A stretch of DNA of 64,000 nt. Source: Candidatus Bathyarchaeota archaeon. Its GTDB lineage: Archaea; Thermoproteota; Bathyarchaeia; 40CM-2-53-6. Shown piece after piece: positions 19,754-28,215 of this stretch. The translations under genes and the position numbers were made by a program. The stretch spans positions 30,526 to 94,525 of the forward strand of contig VBAW01000018.1 in the NCBI GenBank assembly GCA_005888635.1. Direction: 5' to 3'. The notes below the pieces were generated by a model, which worked only from the letters and a program-made list of their open reading frames with translations, searched no databases and was not told where the DNA came from. Numbering within the stretch: the first letter of the stretch is position 1; every line of letters starts with the position of its first letter.

Positions 19754-20632
19754 GTGATTCGACGATTCGGGCCTGGTCTAAAGCGCTTCGTCCAAGTTCG
19801 TCGAACGAGGTTTCATAGCTCAGAATCGCCAGCTAGTGTAGTCTCCGGAGAGACCGCGTTGAATATTCCAGCCGTTGTAGAACTAGAAAATCTAGAGAAG
19901 AGCTACCGGTTGGGAAAGGTTACCGTAAACGCACTCCGTGGCGTAACGCTGAAACTCGGGCAGGCTGAGTTCATGGTGATAATGGGCCCGTCTGGGTCTG
20001 GTAAGACGACTCTTCTCAACATAATCGGAACATTGGACAAGCCTACTTCTGGTCGTGCCCTCATTGATGGTGAAGACATCACTATAATGAATGATGGGCA
20101 ATTGACGAAGCTGCGACGGCACAAGATAGGCTTCGTATTCCAGTTCCATAATCTCATTCCAGTTCTAACCGCACTAGAGAACGTTGAGCTTCCACTCATA
20201 ACGTCGGGAATCAAACGAAGAGTATCCAGGGATAGGGCGATGGAACTGTTGCGCCGGGTGGGGCTTCAGGACCGGACTGATCATCTTCCGGACGAGTTGA
20301 GCGGGGGTGAACAGCAGCGGGTCGCTATCGCGAGAGCACTCGCTAATCATCCACGGATTGTTCTTGCCGACGAGCCGACCGGAGATCTCGATACTCAGAC
20401 GGGCTTCGAAGTAGTTCAGCTAATGCATAGCATGGCAAAACAGGAGGGTTCCTCGGTCGTGGTGGTAACTCACGATCCCGTAGTGGCCGAAAGAGCGGAT
20501 CGTCTCGTCGAGATGAGGGACGGGAGAATTACTGAGAAGGTCCGCGAGCGACTTGCGGGGGAGAAGCATACTATCAGGGCAGTAGAACCTCTGCCGCCTG
20601 AACCCGGACGCTCGTTATCCCAGCCAAATTAG
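19754..20632 (+). CDS. ABC transporter ATP-binding protein (LolD/MacB type); true start probably internal
   Basis: Walker A GPSGSGKTTLLN, signature LSGGEQQRVAIARALA, Walker B IVLADEPTGDLD. Confidence 0.94.
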   Translation: MIRRFGPGLKRFVQVRRTRFHSSESPASVVSGETALNIPAVVELENLEKSYRLGKVTVNALRGVTLKLGQAEFMVIMGPSGSGKTTLLNIIGTLDKPTSGRALIDGEDITIMNDGQLTKLRRHKIGFVFQFHNLIPVLTALENVELPLITSGIKRRVSRDRAMELLRRVGLQDRTDHLPDELSGGEQQRVAIARALANHPRIVLADEPTGDLDTQTGFEVVQLMHSMAKQEGSSVVVVTHDPVVAERADRLVEMRDGRITEKVRERLAGEKHTIRAVEPLPPEPGRSLSQPN

Positions 20633-20651
20633 GACTGTCGAGTGGATACCA

Positions 20652-23207
20652 TTGCTCTCGGCGAAAATCGCTTCCCGAAGCCTTCCAAAACGCCGGGCCC
20701 GAACGATTCTAACCATTACCGCCGTATTCCTTGGTGTCGCTCTGCTGGTAGGAATCAACATGGCCACGGCCAGTGCGCTTGGCGAGTTCAACAATTACAT
20801 CAACAAGTTCTGGGGGGCAACGGACATCGTAGTGACTTACGGGACTGAGGCTCCGTTCTACCCGAATCTAACTCTCAGCAAAGTGTTGAGCGATCCTTTA
20901 GTCTGGCAGACCACTCAAAGGCTCAACTGGCTCGGAGCGATCGGCAATTCCGCGTCCAACACCACATTCCTCATCGTAGGAGTTGACTCGAAGACTGATT
21001 TCGACTATGCCACCTTCAACATCACTGGATCGTCAAGAGTCTCTTTCGGTGAGGCTGTGGTCGATAACATACTAGCTCAGAAGTATGGACTAAGCGTCGA
21101 CTCGACTTTCGAAATATTCACTCTGACATCACAGGGTAACATCCGACCGATACCTCTGCGAGTTGCAGGCATCAACTATCCTCTTCGAAACCTCGGCTCA
21201 TCAATCTACATGTACCTTCCCGACCTGCAATCGGACCTTGTCTTAGGCGGACAGGTCACTCACATCTACGCAAGCCTCTACGACTCCACTAAGGCATTGC
21301 TGGTGGAGAATGATCTTCAGAAATTGCTCCCGCTTTATGATGTGAGTGCTCCAAAGGCGGAGGCCGTCCAGCGCATTACTGCCCAGACTGCTGGTTTCCA
21401 AATAGGATTGAACGTCATGACAGCCATCTCCCTCGTCGTCTGCTCCTTCATCGTCTTCAACACTCTATTCATGACGGTTATCGAGAGAACCTATGAGATT
21501 GGAATAATGCGAGCGGTCGGAAGTTCTCGAAGCCAGATTTTCAGAATCTTCCTCGCCGAGGGTCTTCTAATTGGAGCCCTAGGCACAATCGCAGGAATAC
21601 TAGGCGGCTTAGGACTAGCTCGACTCTTCACGTCAGTATTCGAGACTACTTTCAACATTCCTAGCCTGCCTGTCGCCCAGCTGACTCCTAGCATCGCTCT
21701 AACGGGTCTAGTCGCTGGATTCTCAGCCGTCTTCGGGGGAGCTCTGTATCCCGCAATCTCCGCGAGCAGAATAAACATCATCCAAGCGATTCGACCCTCA
21801 GCGAGGGACGCGAGGAGACAGCTACCCCTCTCAGGAGTCAGCTTAACGGGGATTGTTATGCTTGGGCTGGGAGCAAGTGAGTCGCTCCGACTCCCACCTT
21901 TTCACATCGCCTACCTAGACGTGATACTCGTTCCAATAGGCCTCATCCTCCTCGGAGCGGTCGTTTTCGGAAGAGTCGGCCGAGCAATCATGCTGCTAGT
22001 GTTCCCCGCATCTAGAACTGTCCGGTATGTTGCGTCGAGGGGCGGCAGAAGAAGACTATTGCGTAGCACGGTGTCATTTGGGATGATTGCGATAACACTC
22101 AGCTTTGCCATAATGATAGGCGGTATCCAGAGCGGCGTCCAAGAGGCGCTCCAACAGGGAATCCAAGAGGCACTTGGGGCTGACATAATTCTAGTTGCGA
22201 ACCAGTCGATTCCGATCAGCTTCACAAGCAACCTGACGAGTCTGCAACATGTGGCCAGTGCAACACCTCTCTCTCCAAGCGATCATCCTGCGAAAGCCCT
22301 CGGAAAGAAAGGGAACAGCAGCATCGGGGTTCTCGCCGTGGACCCATCAGTTTTTCCAAGTATCATTTCGTACACGTTCGTAAACTCGTATAATGCCTCG
22401 GGACCATACTCTCAGCTTGCCTCCAATAACCAGTCGCTTCTGATTCCAGATTCGCTCGCGTCCAAGCTTGGAGTGGTCGGGGGGGATAGCCTTCCGATCC
22501 TAACAGATCTAAACAAAACGATCAGCTTCACTCTGGCTGGAGTCTTTACCGGTCCCGTGTTGCAGTATATTCAGTTCGGGGAGCATTTTGCCAGCGACTC
22601 GATCATAGTCTCGTTTGCTTCTCAACACGAATACTTTGGTGGAGAGGAGAAGGCACCGCTCTTCCTTGTCGACCTGCAGCCTCAGTACAAATCGCAGGCG
22701 ACCAGCATTGCTCATGATATTGCGGACAGGTTTCCACATTATGATTTCAGCCAGAACTCTCTAACCCTCGGCGAACTCCTGTCACTTGTGAATGATACTA
22801 TCAACAGGATTTTTGCGCTGATATTGTTGATTCTTTATTTCGCTTTGCTGATAGCAAGTCTTGGCATAGGCGCAACCATGATCATGAACGTATCGGACAG
22901 GAGGAGGGAGATAGGACTCTTACGGTCTCAAGGTATGAGCAGGCTGCAGATTACTGGGTTGTTTCTTGGTGAAGGAACTCTTCTGGGCCTCTTCGGATTC
23001 TTGCTGGCCGTACCTGGTGGTCTGCTGTTGTTGAAGGGAGCTACCAACAGCACTACACTGGCTGGTTTCTTTATTCCGTTCATCGTACCTTATGGTGCTA
23101 TAGTTCAGTCGTTGATTCTTGCTCTTGTCGCAGTATTGATTGGCAGTCTGTATCCTGCGGTACGGGCGTCTCGATTAAAGATTACGCGCGCATTGGAGCA
23201 AGTATGA
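20652..23207 (+). CDS. ABC transporter permease (FtsX/MacB family)
   Basis: Two FtsX-like repeats with MRAVGSSRSQIFRIFLAEGLLIG and LRSQGMSRLQITGLFLGEGTLLG. Confidence 0.92.
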   Translation: MLSAKIASRSLPKRRARTILTITAVFLGVALLVGINMATASALGEFNNYINKFWGATDIVVTYGTEAPFYPNLTLSKVLSDPLVWQTTQRLNWLGAIGNSASNTTFLIVGVDSKTDFDYATFNITGSSRVSFGEAVVDNILAQKYGLSVDSTFEIFTLTSQGNIRPIPLRVAGINYPLRNLGSSIYMYLPDLQSDLVLGGQVTHIYASLYDSTKALLVENDLQKLLPLYDVSAPKAEAVQRITAQTAGFQIGLNVMTAISLVVCSFIVFNTLFMTVIERTYEIGIMRAVGSSRSQIFRIFLAEGLLIGALGTIAGILGGLGLARLFTSVFETTFNIPSLPVAQLTPSIALTGLVAGFSAVFGGALYPAISASRINIIQAIRPSARDARRQLPLSGVSLTGIVMLGLGASESLRLPPFHIAYLDVILVPIGLILLGAVVFGRVGRAIMLLVFPASRTVRYVASRGGRRRLLRSTVSFGMIAITLSFAIMIGGIQSGVQEALQQGIQEALGADIILVANQSIPISFTSNLTSLQHVASATPLSPSDHPAKALGKKGNSSIGVLAVDPSVFPSIISYTFVNSYNASGPYSQLASNNQSLLIPDSLASKLGVVGGDSLPILTDLNKTISFTLAGVFTGPVLQYIQFGEHFASDSIIVSFASQHEYFGGEEKAPLFLVDLQPQYKSQATSIAHDIADRFPHYDFSQNSLTLGELLSLVNDTINRIFALILLILYFALLIASLGIGATMIMNVSDRRREIGLLRSQGMSRLQITGLFLGEGTLLGLFGFLLAVPGGLLLLKGATNSTTLAGFFIPFIVPYGAIVQSLILALVAVLIGSLYPAVRASRLKITRALEQV

Positions 23208-23257
23208 TTACTGCCCGAGACTAAATATCACGGCAACCATGTTCATGGGGAACGGGT

Positions 23258-23854
23258 TTGCCCGGTAACGCCCTACTCTCAGTCTACGACAAAACAGGGC
23301 TGGACCGGCTAGCCTGGATATTCTCGAAGCTTCAGATCAAGATGCTTGGCTCTGGAGGGACTGCCGAGGCTGTCCGGAAACTTGGCTTCCATGTCGTCGA
23401 GGTTTCAGAGTATACTCAAGTCTCGGAGATGCCTGGGGGACTCGTGAAGACGTTACATCCAAGGATTCATGGCGGAATACTCGGAGACTGGAATGACGCC
23501 GAGCAGCGGAAGTATCTGGAAGCGAACCGAATTGAGCCCCTAGATTTTGTGGTGGTAAATCTGTATCCCTTCCAAGAGGTTGTGAAGGTTGATCCCAAGG
23601 ATCTTCGGAAGGCCGTTGACAATATTGACATTGGAGGCGTTGCGCTAATACGGGCCGCGGGGAAAGGTGCATTGTTGAACCAACGAGTTGTGCCAGTGAC
23701 TTCGCCGCTTCAGTATGAGGGCGTGGTCGCGGAGCTGGAGAGAAAAGGGTATGTAGGAAACGATCTGCGACAGCGCCTGGCCCGAGAAGCATTTGTTCTA
23801 ACAGCAGACTATGACAAGGCAATACGGGACTACTTGATGGGTCAGGCTCGATGA
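23258..23854 (+). CDS. purH (N-terminal half): IMP cyclohydrolase domain of PurH as a separate ORF
   Basis: NALLSVYDKTGLDRLAWIF...MLGSGGTAEAVRKLG...VSEMPGGLVKTLHPRIHGGILGD, VVNLYPFQEV, NIDIGGVALIRAAGK; ends after the MGS-like domain. Confidence 0.93.
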   Translation: MPGNALLSVYDKTGLDRLAWIFSKLQIKMLGSGGTAEAVRKLGFHVVEVSEYTQVSEMPGGLVKTLHPRIHGGILGDWNDAEQRKYLEANRIEPLDFVVVNLYPFQEVVKVDPKDLRKAVDNIDIGGVALIRAAGKGALLNQRVVPVTSPLQYEGVVAELERKGYVGNDLRQRLAREAFVLTADYDKAIRDYLMGQAR

Positions 23855-24930
23855 GCAAGCAGGAGATTCGCAAAATCTATCGGACCGCTCTGAAGGAGGA
23901 TTTTCCACAGGTTCTCAGACTGGAACTCGGGGGAAAGGTGTTCGAGTATTCCAAGGTTCACTGGACGATTGGTGGGCAGGATCGTGGGCTGCGCTATGGG
24001 ACGAATCCACACCAAAAAGCCGCATTGTACAGGGCTGAACATTCCCAGGGAGGGATTGGGAATGTGGAATGGATCAAATGGGGAAAGGACGGACCGTCAG
24101 CGACGAATATCGAGGATGGAAGTCATGGGCTGCGAATCGTCGGATATTTTGGCGAGCCGGCGGCAGCGGTGATGAAGCATCTCAATCCATCAGGAGTTTC
24201 TGTTGGGCATAAGGGCGAGGTGTTGTCCTCTGTTTATGCGCGGGCCCGAGATGCGGATCCGAGGGCCTCGTTTGGCAGCGTTGTTGTTCTCAACCGAAGG
24301 GTCGACAAGTTGACGGCCGAAGAATTGACGAAGACCTTTGTCGAAGTGGTCTATGCGCCTGACTATGAGGAGTCGGCGATTTCAGTCTTCCATGCGAAGA
24401 AGGACATTCGGATTGGAAGGGTCCCTGTCCCCGATCATGGTTCGATCTCGCCCGACATTGTGGTGCTGGATGATGGGTCGCTAATACTCGAGGATTCCTA
24501 CCGAACTGGATTACAATCGTTGGAACAACTGAAAAAGTTGCCAGTAGCTACGAAGCGCTCACCATCAGAAACCGAGTACCATGCTCTGCTGCATTCCTGG
24601 TGGGCAGCATGCGAGATTCGATCTAACGCTGTCGTGTTCTGGAAGAACGACACGTCTCTGGCGATCGGGACGGGACAACAAGACAGAATCGGCGCAATCG
24701 AATCCTGTATCGAGAAAGCCCACAAGTTCGGCCACGATCTCAAAGGCAGCGTAATGGCCTCCGACGGATTCTTGCCCAACATCGATAATGTAGAAGCAGT
24801 TGCAAAAGAAGGCGTCTCGGCAATTGTTCAGCCCGGAGGTTCAGTCGAAGATCAAGAGCTGGTCAGAGCGTGCGATCAGCATGGAATCGCTATGGTCATG
24901 ACAGGAGAACGTTCCTTCCGTCACTTCTAA
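23851..24930 (+). CDS. purH (C-terminal half): AICAR formyltransferase domain of PurH as a separate ORF
   Basis: LRYGTNPHQKAALYR, KHLNPSGVSVG, SDGFLPNIDNVEAVAKEGVSAIVQPGGSVEDQELVRACDQHGIAMVMTGERSFRHF; ATGA overlap with 23258..23854. Confidence 0.94.
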   Translation: MSKQEIRKIYRTALKEDFPQVLRLELGGKVFEYSKVHWTIGGQDRGLRYGTNPHQKAALYRAEHSQGGIGNVEWIKWGKDGPSATNIEDGSHGLRIVGYFGEPAAAVMKHLNPSGVSVGHKGEVLSSVYARARDADPRASFGSVVVLNRRVDKLTAEELTKTFVEVVYAPDYEESAISVFHAKKDIRIGRVPVPDHGSISPDIVVLDDGSLILEDSYRTGLQSLEQLKKLPVATKRSPSETEYHALLHSWWAACEIRSNAVVFWKNDTSLAIGTGQQDRIGAIESCIEKAHKFGHDLKGSVMASDGFLPNIDNVEAVAKEGVSAIVQPGGSVEDQELVRACDQHGIAMVMTGERSFRHF

Positions 24931-25056
24931 GAAAAGTAACCGGGTTGACCTTCTTGGGATAGACCCGCTTCTTCTGCGCTCAGATGAAGCGTTTTTCATT
25001 TACTTTAACCCCTAAAACCCTTTTACGGACGAATTCTAGTTTCGGTTGTCTTCGAA

Positions 25057-25956
25057 TTGCGGGTCAGACGATCCGGCAGCGTCCGTGCTTATTACGAGTT
25101 GATGAAGCCGAAGATCGTCTATCTGCTAGATTTTACAGCGCTCATTGCGTTTCTAGTTGCCGTTCCCGGTATCAACTTCCTCCGACTCGTTGCAGTCGTT
25201 GTTGCGGGAACGCTGGCCTCTGGGGGAGCGGGAGCACTGAACAGCTATGTCGACCGGGACTTCGACCGCTTAATGGGGCGGACAAGTTGGAGACCTATTC
25301 CTCGAGGAGAGATATCCCCTGCCCGTGCTCTCCTCTTCGGCCTATCTCTCATCGGCATTAGCGGAGTCATCTCCGCGTTGTTCCTTCCATGGCTTGCTGG
25401 CTTGTTCATCATCCTAGGCGCAGCCATCTACGTCTTATTCTACACCAAGTATCTGAAGCCTAGAACCACACTGAACATTGTCTTAGGAGGGTTCGCCGGG
25501 AGCTGCGCTCCCCTCGCGGGATGGGCAGCGGCGACGGGTGAGTTGACGGCTGCAGCTCCGTGGCTGATGGCTCTCCTGGTCTTCGTCTGGACCCCCAGCC
25601 ATTTCTGGGCACTGGCTATGAGGGCTGTAGGCGACTATACGAAGGCAGGAATCCCCATGCTGCCCGTTGTGGTGGGCGAGAAGAAAACGGCGCAATACAT
25701 TGCGCTGAATACGTTCCTGTTAGTTCCGCTATCTCTAGCTTTTGTGCTTCCTGCCTTGGGGGGATTTGGAATCATCTACCTAGTTACCGCCACGTTACTG
25801 GGTCTCGGCATGATTCTTGTCGATCTCAAACTCGTCGCCAATCCGACCAAAGCTCAGGCTTGGACAGCCTTCAAGTTCTCCAGCCCTTATCTGGCGATCG
25901 TGTTTCTTGCGATGGTTCTGGACGTGAAGCTTCTTCCACACTATCTCCCAATATAG
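25057..25956 (+). CDS. ctaB/cyoE: Protoheme IX farnesyltransferase (heme O synthase)
   Basis: YYELMKPKIVYLLDFTALIAF, NSYVDRDFDRLMGRTSWRPIPRG, TPSHFWALAM; TTG start. Confidence 0.94.
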   Translation: MRVRRSGSVRAYYELMKPKIVYLLDFTALIAFLVAVPGINFLRLVAVVVAGTLASGGAGALNSYVDRDFDRLMGRTSWRPIPRGEISPARALLFGLSLIGISGVISALFLPWLAGLFIILGAAIYVLFYTKYLKPRTTLNIVLGGFAGSCAPLAGWAAATGELTAAAPWLMALLVFVWTPSHFWALAMRAVGDYTKAGIPMLPVVVGEKKTAQYIALNTFLLVPLSLAFVLPALGGFGIIYLVTATLLGLGMILVDLKLVANPTKAQAWTAFKFSSPYLAIVFLAMVLDVKLLPHYLPI

Positions 25957-25961
25957 ACAGG

Positions 25962-26564
25962 TCAGAATTTCGCGGAGAGTTTCAAAAAGTTCTGAATGAT
26001 GGTGCGTCCATGGGGATGCTTCTCATCAGACCTTTCCGGATGGAACTGGAGACCGTAGATTGGGCGTGTCTGATGGCCTATGGCCTCAACCTGTGATGTT
26101 GCCGACTCAGCTAGATGGCGGAATCCTTCAGGGACGCGTCCTAGGGCTTGACGATGTGACTCGGATACTCTTATCGAATCGGGCAGTCCGTCGAATATGG
26201 GATCGTTTCCTAATAGTTTGATTTCTTTGAACTCTCGAATTGCATGGCCGAGGTCCACGACTTCTGACCCGTAGGCTGTGCCGATGAGCTGGTGTCCAAA
26301 GCAGATTCCGAGAAACGGTCGGTCTAGCTTTCGGACTAGGTCCATCTCAGGCTGGAACACCATTCTCGTGTCAGGCTTGGACAGCATGAAGTTTGAGCCT
26401 GTGAGAATTGTGATGTCAGGATTCTTCTGCAAGACCAGATCGTGCATCCCAGCGATCTTGTAATGGATCATCTCTGGCTGTTGGCCTGTGCAGAGTGCGA
26501 TGTTGTTCAACGCCTGTTTCGTTTTTTCCGGTTCCTTGTAGTTGTTGATTACCAGGATCTTCAA
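25962..26564 (-). CDS. Class I glutamine amidotransferase (GuaA-N-like)
   Basis: FLGICFGHQLIG nucleophile elbow, ESHRQAL, YGLQFHPERSD. Confidence 0.9.
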   Translation of the reverse strand: MKILVINNYKEPEKTKQALNNIALCTGQQPEMIHYKIAGMHDLVLQKNPDITILTGSNFMLSKPDTRMVFQPEMDLVRKLDRPFLGICFGHQLIGTAYGSEVVDLGHAIREFKEIKLLGNDPIFDGLPDSIRVSESHRQALGRVPEGFRHLAESATSQVEAIGHQTRPIYGLQFHPERSDEKHPHGRTIIQNFLKLSAKF

Positions 26565-26573
26565 TCTATTAGG

Positions 26574-27887
26574 TCACAGGGCTGCGAGGAGCTTGTCGAT
26601 TTCCTCCTCGGTATTGTAGTAGTGGGGAGAGGCGCGTATAGCCTTGACTCTACTCGCCACAGTAATGTTCAGTGACTTTAGCTTGTTGAACGTCGCCTGA
26701 GGGTCCTCGTCTTCGAAGACTACTATTCCGCTTCGACGTTCAGACTGTAGAGGGGTCAGTATTTTCCGTCCTTTCTTCTTCAAACCATCGATGAGATGAT
26801 CTGTGACCTTGAGAATTCGATGGTATCTTTCCTGTTGGTCTTGCTTGAGCGCGTATTCAAGAGCGGCCTTCGCTCCCACGATCGAGACTACTCCCCAGCT
26901 TCCTCCCTCGAAACGAGTCGCGTCCAACGCGGGCTCTGCAATGTCGATGTTGAAGGGCTTGCCGAACAAGTCTTCCTGCTTGGACATTCTCCTGACGACA
27001 GAATCTTCCACTCCATGCCATCCGATGTAGTTAGGGTCCAGCTCACTGAGCCTATCACTGCGTGTGTATAGGTAGGCGGCGCCGTGGGGCCCTTGCATCC
27101 ACTTGTACATTCCGCAAGCTAGCGCATCGACCCCGTCTTGTTTGGCATTGATCGGGAAGACTCCTAGTCCGTGGAAGGAGTCTGCTATCACAAACGCGTT
27201 GTGCTCATGAGCGATCTTTGCGATCTCCCTGATCTTTTCTCTGCAGCCATTCGTCCAGGACACATAGTCGACCGAGACGATAGAGGTGTTGTCATCGATC
27301 GCCTTCTCCCATTCTTCTAGAGGAACGGTGCCATTCTGGTCCTTTCTCAGTAGCCGAACCTCGTTGGTGCGGCCGTGCTTCTTCTGGAGATGCCAGAGGT
27401 AGATGTTCGTGGGAAAGTTCAGTTCGCTGATAACAATGTTACCGTTAGGTTTGTACTTGACACTACTCGCCAGCGCGGTGAGAGCTGAGCTGACGTTCGG
27501 GACACTCGCGACCTCTTCTAGGCTTGCTCCGATCATCTTTCCGAAGAGTCGGCGGGATTCGATGATCATGGGTAGCCATTCTTCCCAGTTTTCGCCATAG
27601 TCGCGCCAGTCCGTTAGGTATTCGTGGATCGCGTTGAGAACATTGATTGAGGGCGGGCCCGTCCCGGCGTTATCGAAGTATGCTCGTCGAGAAGTTACGG
27701 GAATTTCCTTTCTGACAAGGTCAATATTCAAGGGGGACAGCGCCTGGTGACGTTCCAAGTTTTCCGTTCGAAGTATAAAGGGAGTGCTAGTTGGAGTGGA
27801 AAGCTTCAACGCCAGCTTCTGAGATGCAGTTCTTGCACCAGAACTGGTTTTTCTCGGGACTGTATTCTGCATAGGAGTCGGTGACAA
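26574..27887 (-). CDS. Class V aminotransferase / cysteine-desulfurase-like PLP enzyme
   Basis: RAYFDNAGTGPPSINVL, VSVDYVSWTNGCREKIREIAKIAHEHNAFVIADSFHGLGVFPI, CGMYKWMQGPHGAAYLY (PLP Lys). Start probably internal. Confidence 0.88.
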   Translation of the reverse strand: MSPTPMQNTVPRKTSSGARTASQKLALKLSTPTSTPFILRTENLERHQALSPLNIDLVRKEIPVTSRRAYFDNAGTGPPSINVLNAIHEYLTDWRDYGENWEEWLPMIIESRRLFGKMIGASLEEVASVPNVSSALTALASSVKYKPNGNIVISELNFPTNIYLWHLQKKHGRTNEVRLLRKDQNGTVPLEEWEKAIDDNTSIVSVDYVSWTNGCREKIREIAKIAHEHNAFVIADSFHGLGVFPINAKQDGVDALACGMYKWMQGPHGAAYLYTRSDRLSELDPNYIGWHGVEDSVVRRMSKQEDLFGKPFNIDIAEPALDATRFEGGSWGVVSIVGAKAALEYALKQDQQERYHRILKVTDHLIDGLKKKGRKILTPLQSERRSGIVVFEDEDPQATFNKLKSLNITVASRVKAIRASPHYYNTEEEIDKLLAAL

Positions 27888-28065
27888 CGTTTCCGCAACG
27901 GCTGCATCGTAGAATCATGACACGCCGCATCTTGTGATGCGGAAGATCTTTCTTGTGGATAGAGATGTCAGCATCTCCAAGTTCAACGATGACGTTGCAC
28001 GTCTCGCAGTAGTAGACCGTGTTTAGTACTGCTTTGTCTCTCGCCTCTACCCAGTCTTCAGCCAT
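27787..28065 (-). CDS. Small zinc-ribbon protein
   Basis: YYCETCNVIVEL, LRCSRCGNVV and FWCKNCI Cys pairs. Confidence 0.65.
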   Translation of the reverse strand: MAEDWVEARDKAVLNTVYYCETCNVIVELGDADISIHKKDLPHHKMRRVMILRCSRCGNVVTDSYAEYSPEKNQFWCKNCISEAGVEAFHSN

Positions 28066-28103
28066 GAACTAATATGTGCACTCTCCTTGAAAAATCTGCA
28101 AGA

Positions 28104-28150
28104 CTAGCCGGTCATGGTCCGTGGAGGCACAGTCTTCCACGGCAGGCTAG
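28104..28150. other. Nested inverted repeat (CTAGCC...CCGTGGA...TCCACGG..GGCTAG)
   Basis: Outer 6 bp and inner 7 bp perfect arms in the divergent intergenic region. Confidence 0.55.
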
Positions 28151-28215
28151 AGGTGTTAGGTCAAGGCCGATAACCTTATCCTTCAAGTCGAGAGATTAGT
28201 GATAATTCGAGTAGT

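Noticed and set aside
20642-23205. Shadow ORFs over the ABC permease and ATPase (21491..21781, 21911..22231, 19903..20214)
   Set aside because: Antisense to clear coding frames with low-complexity translations.
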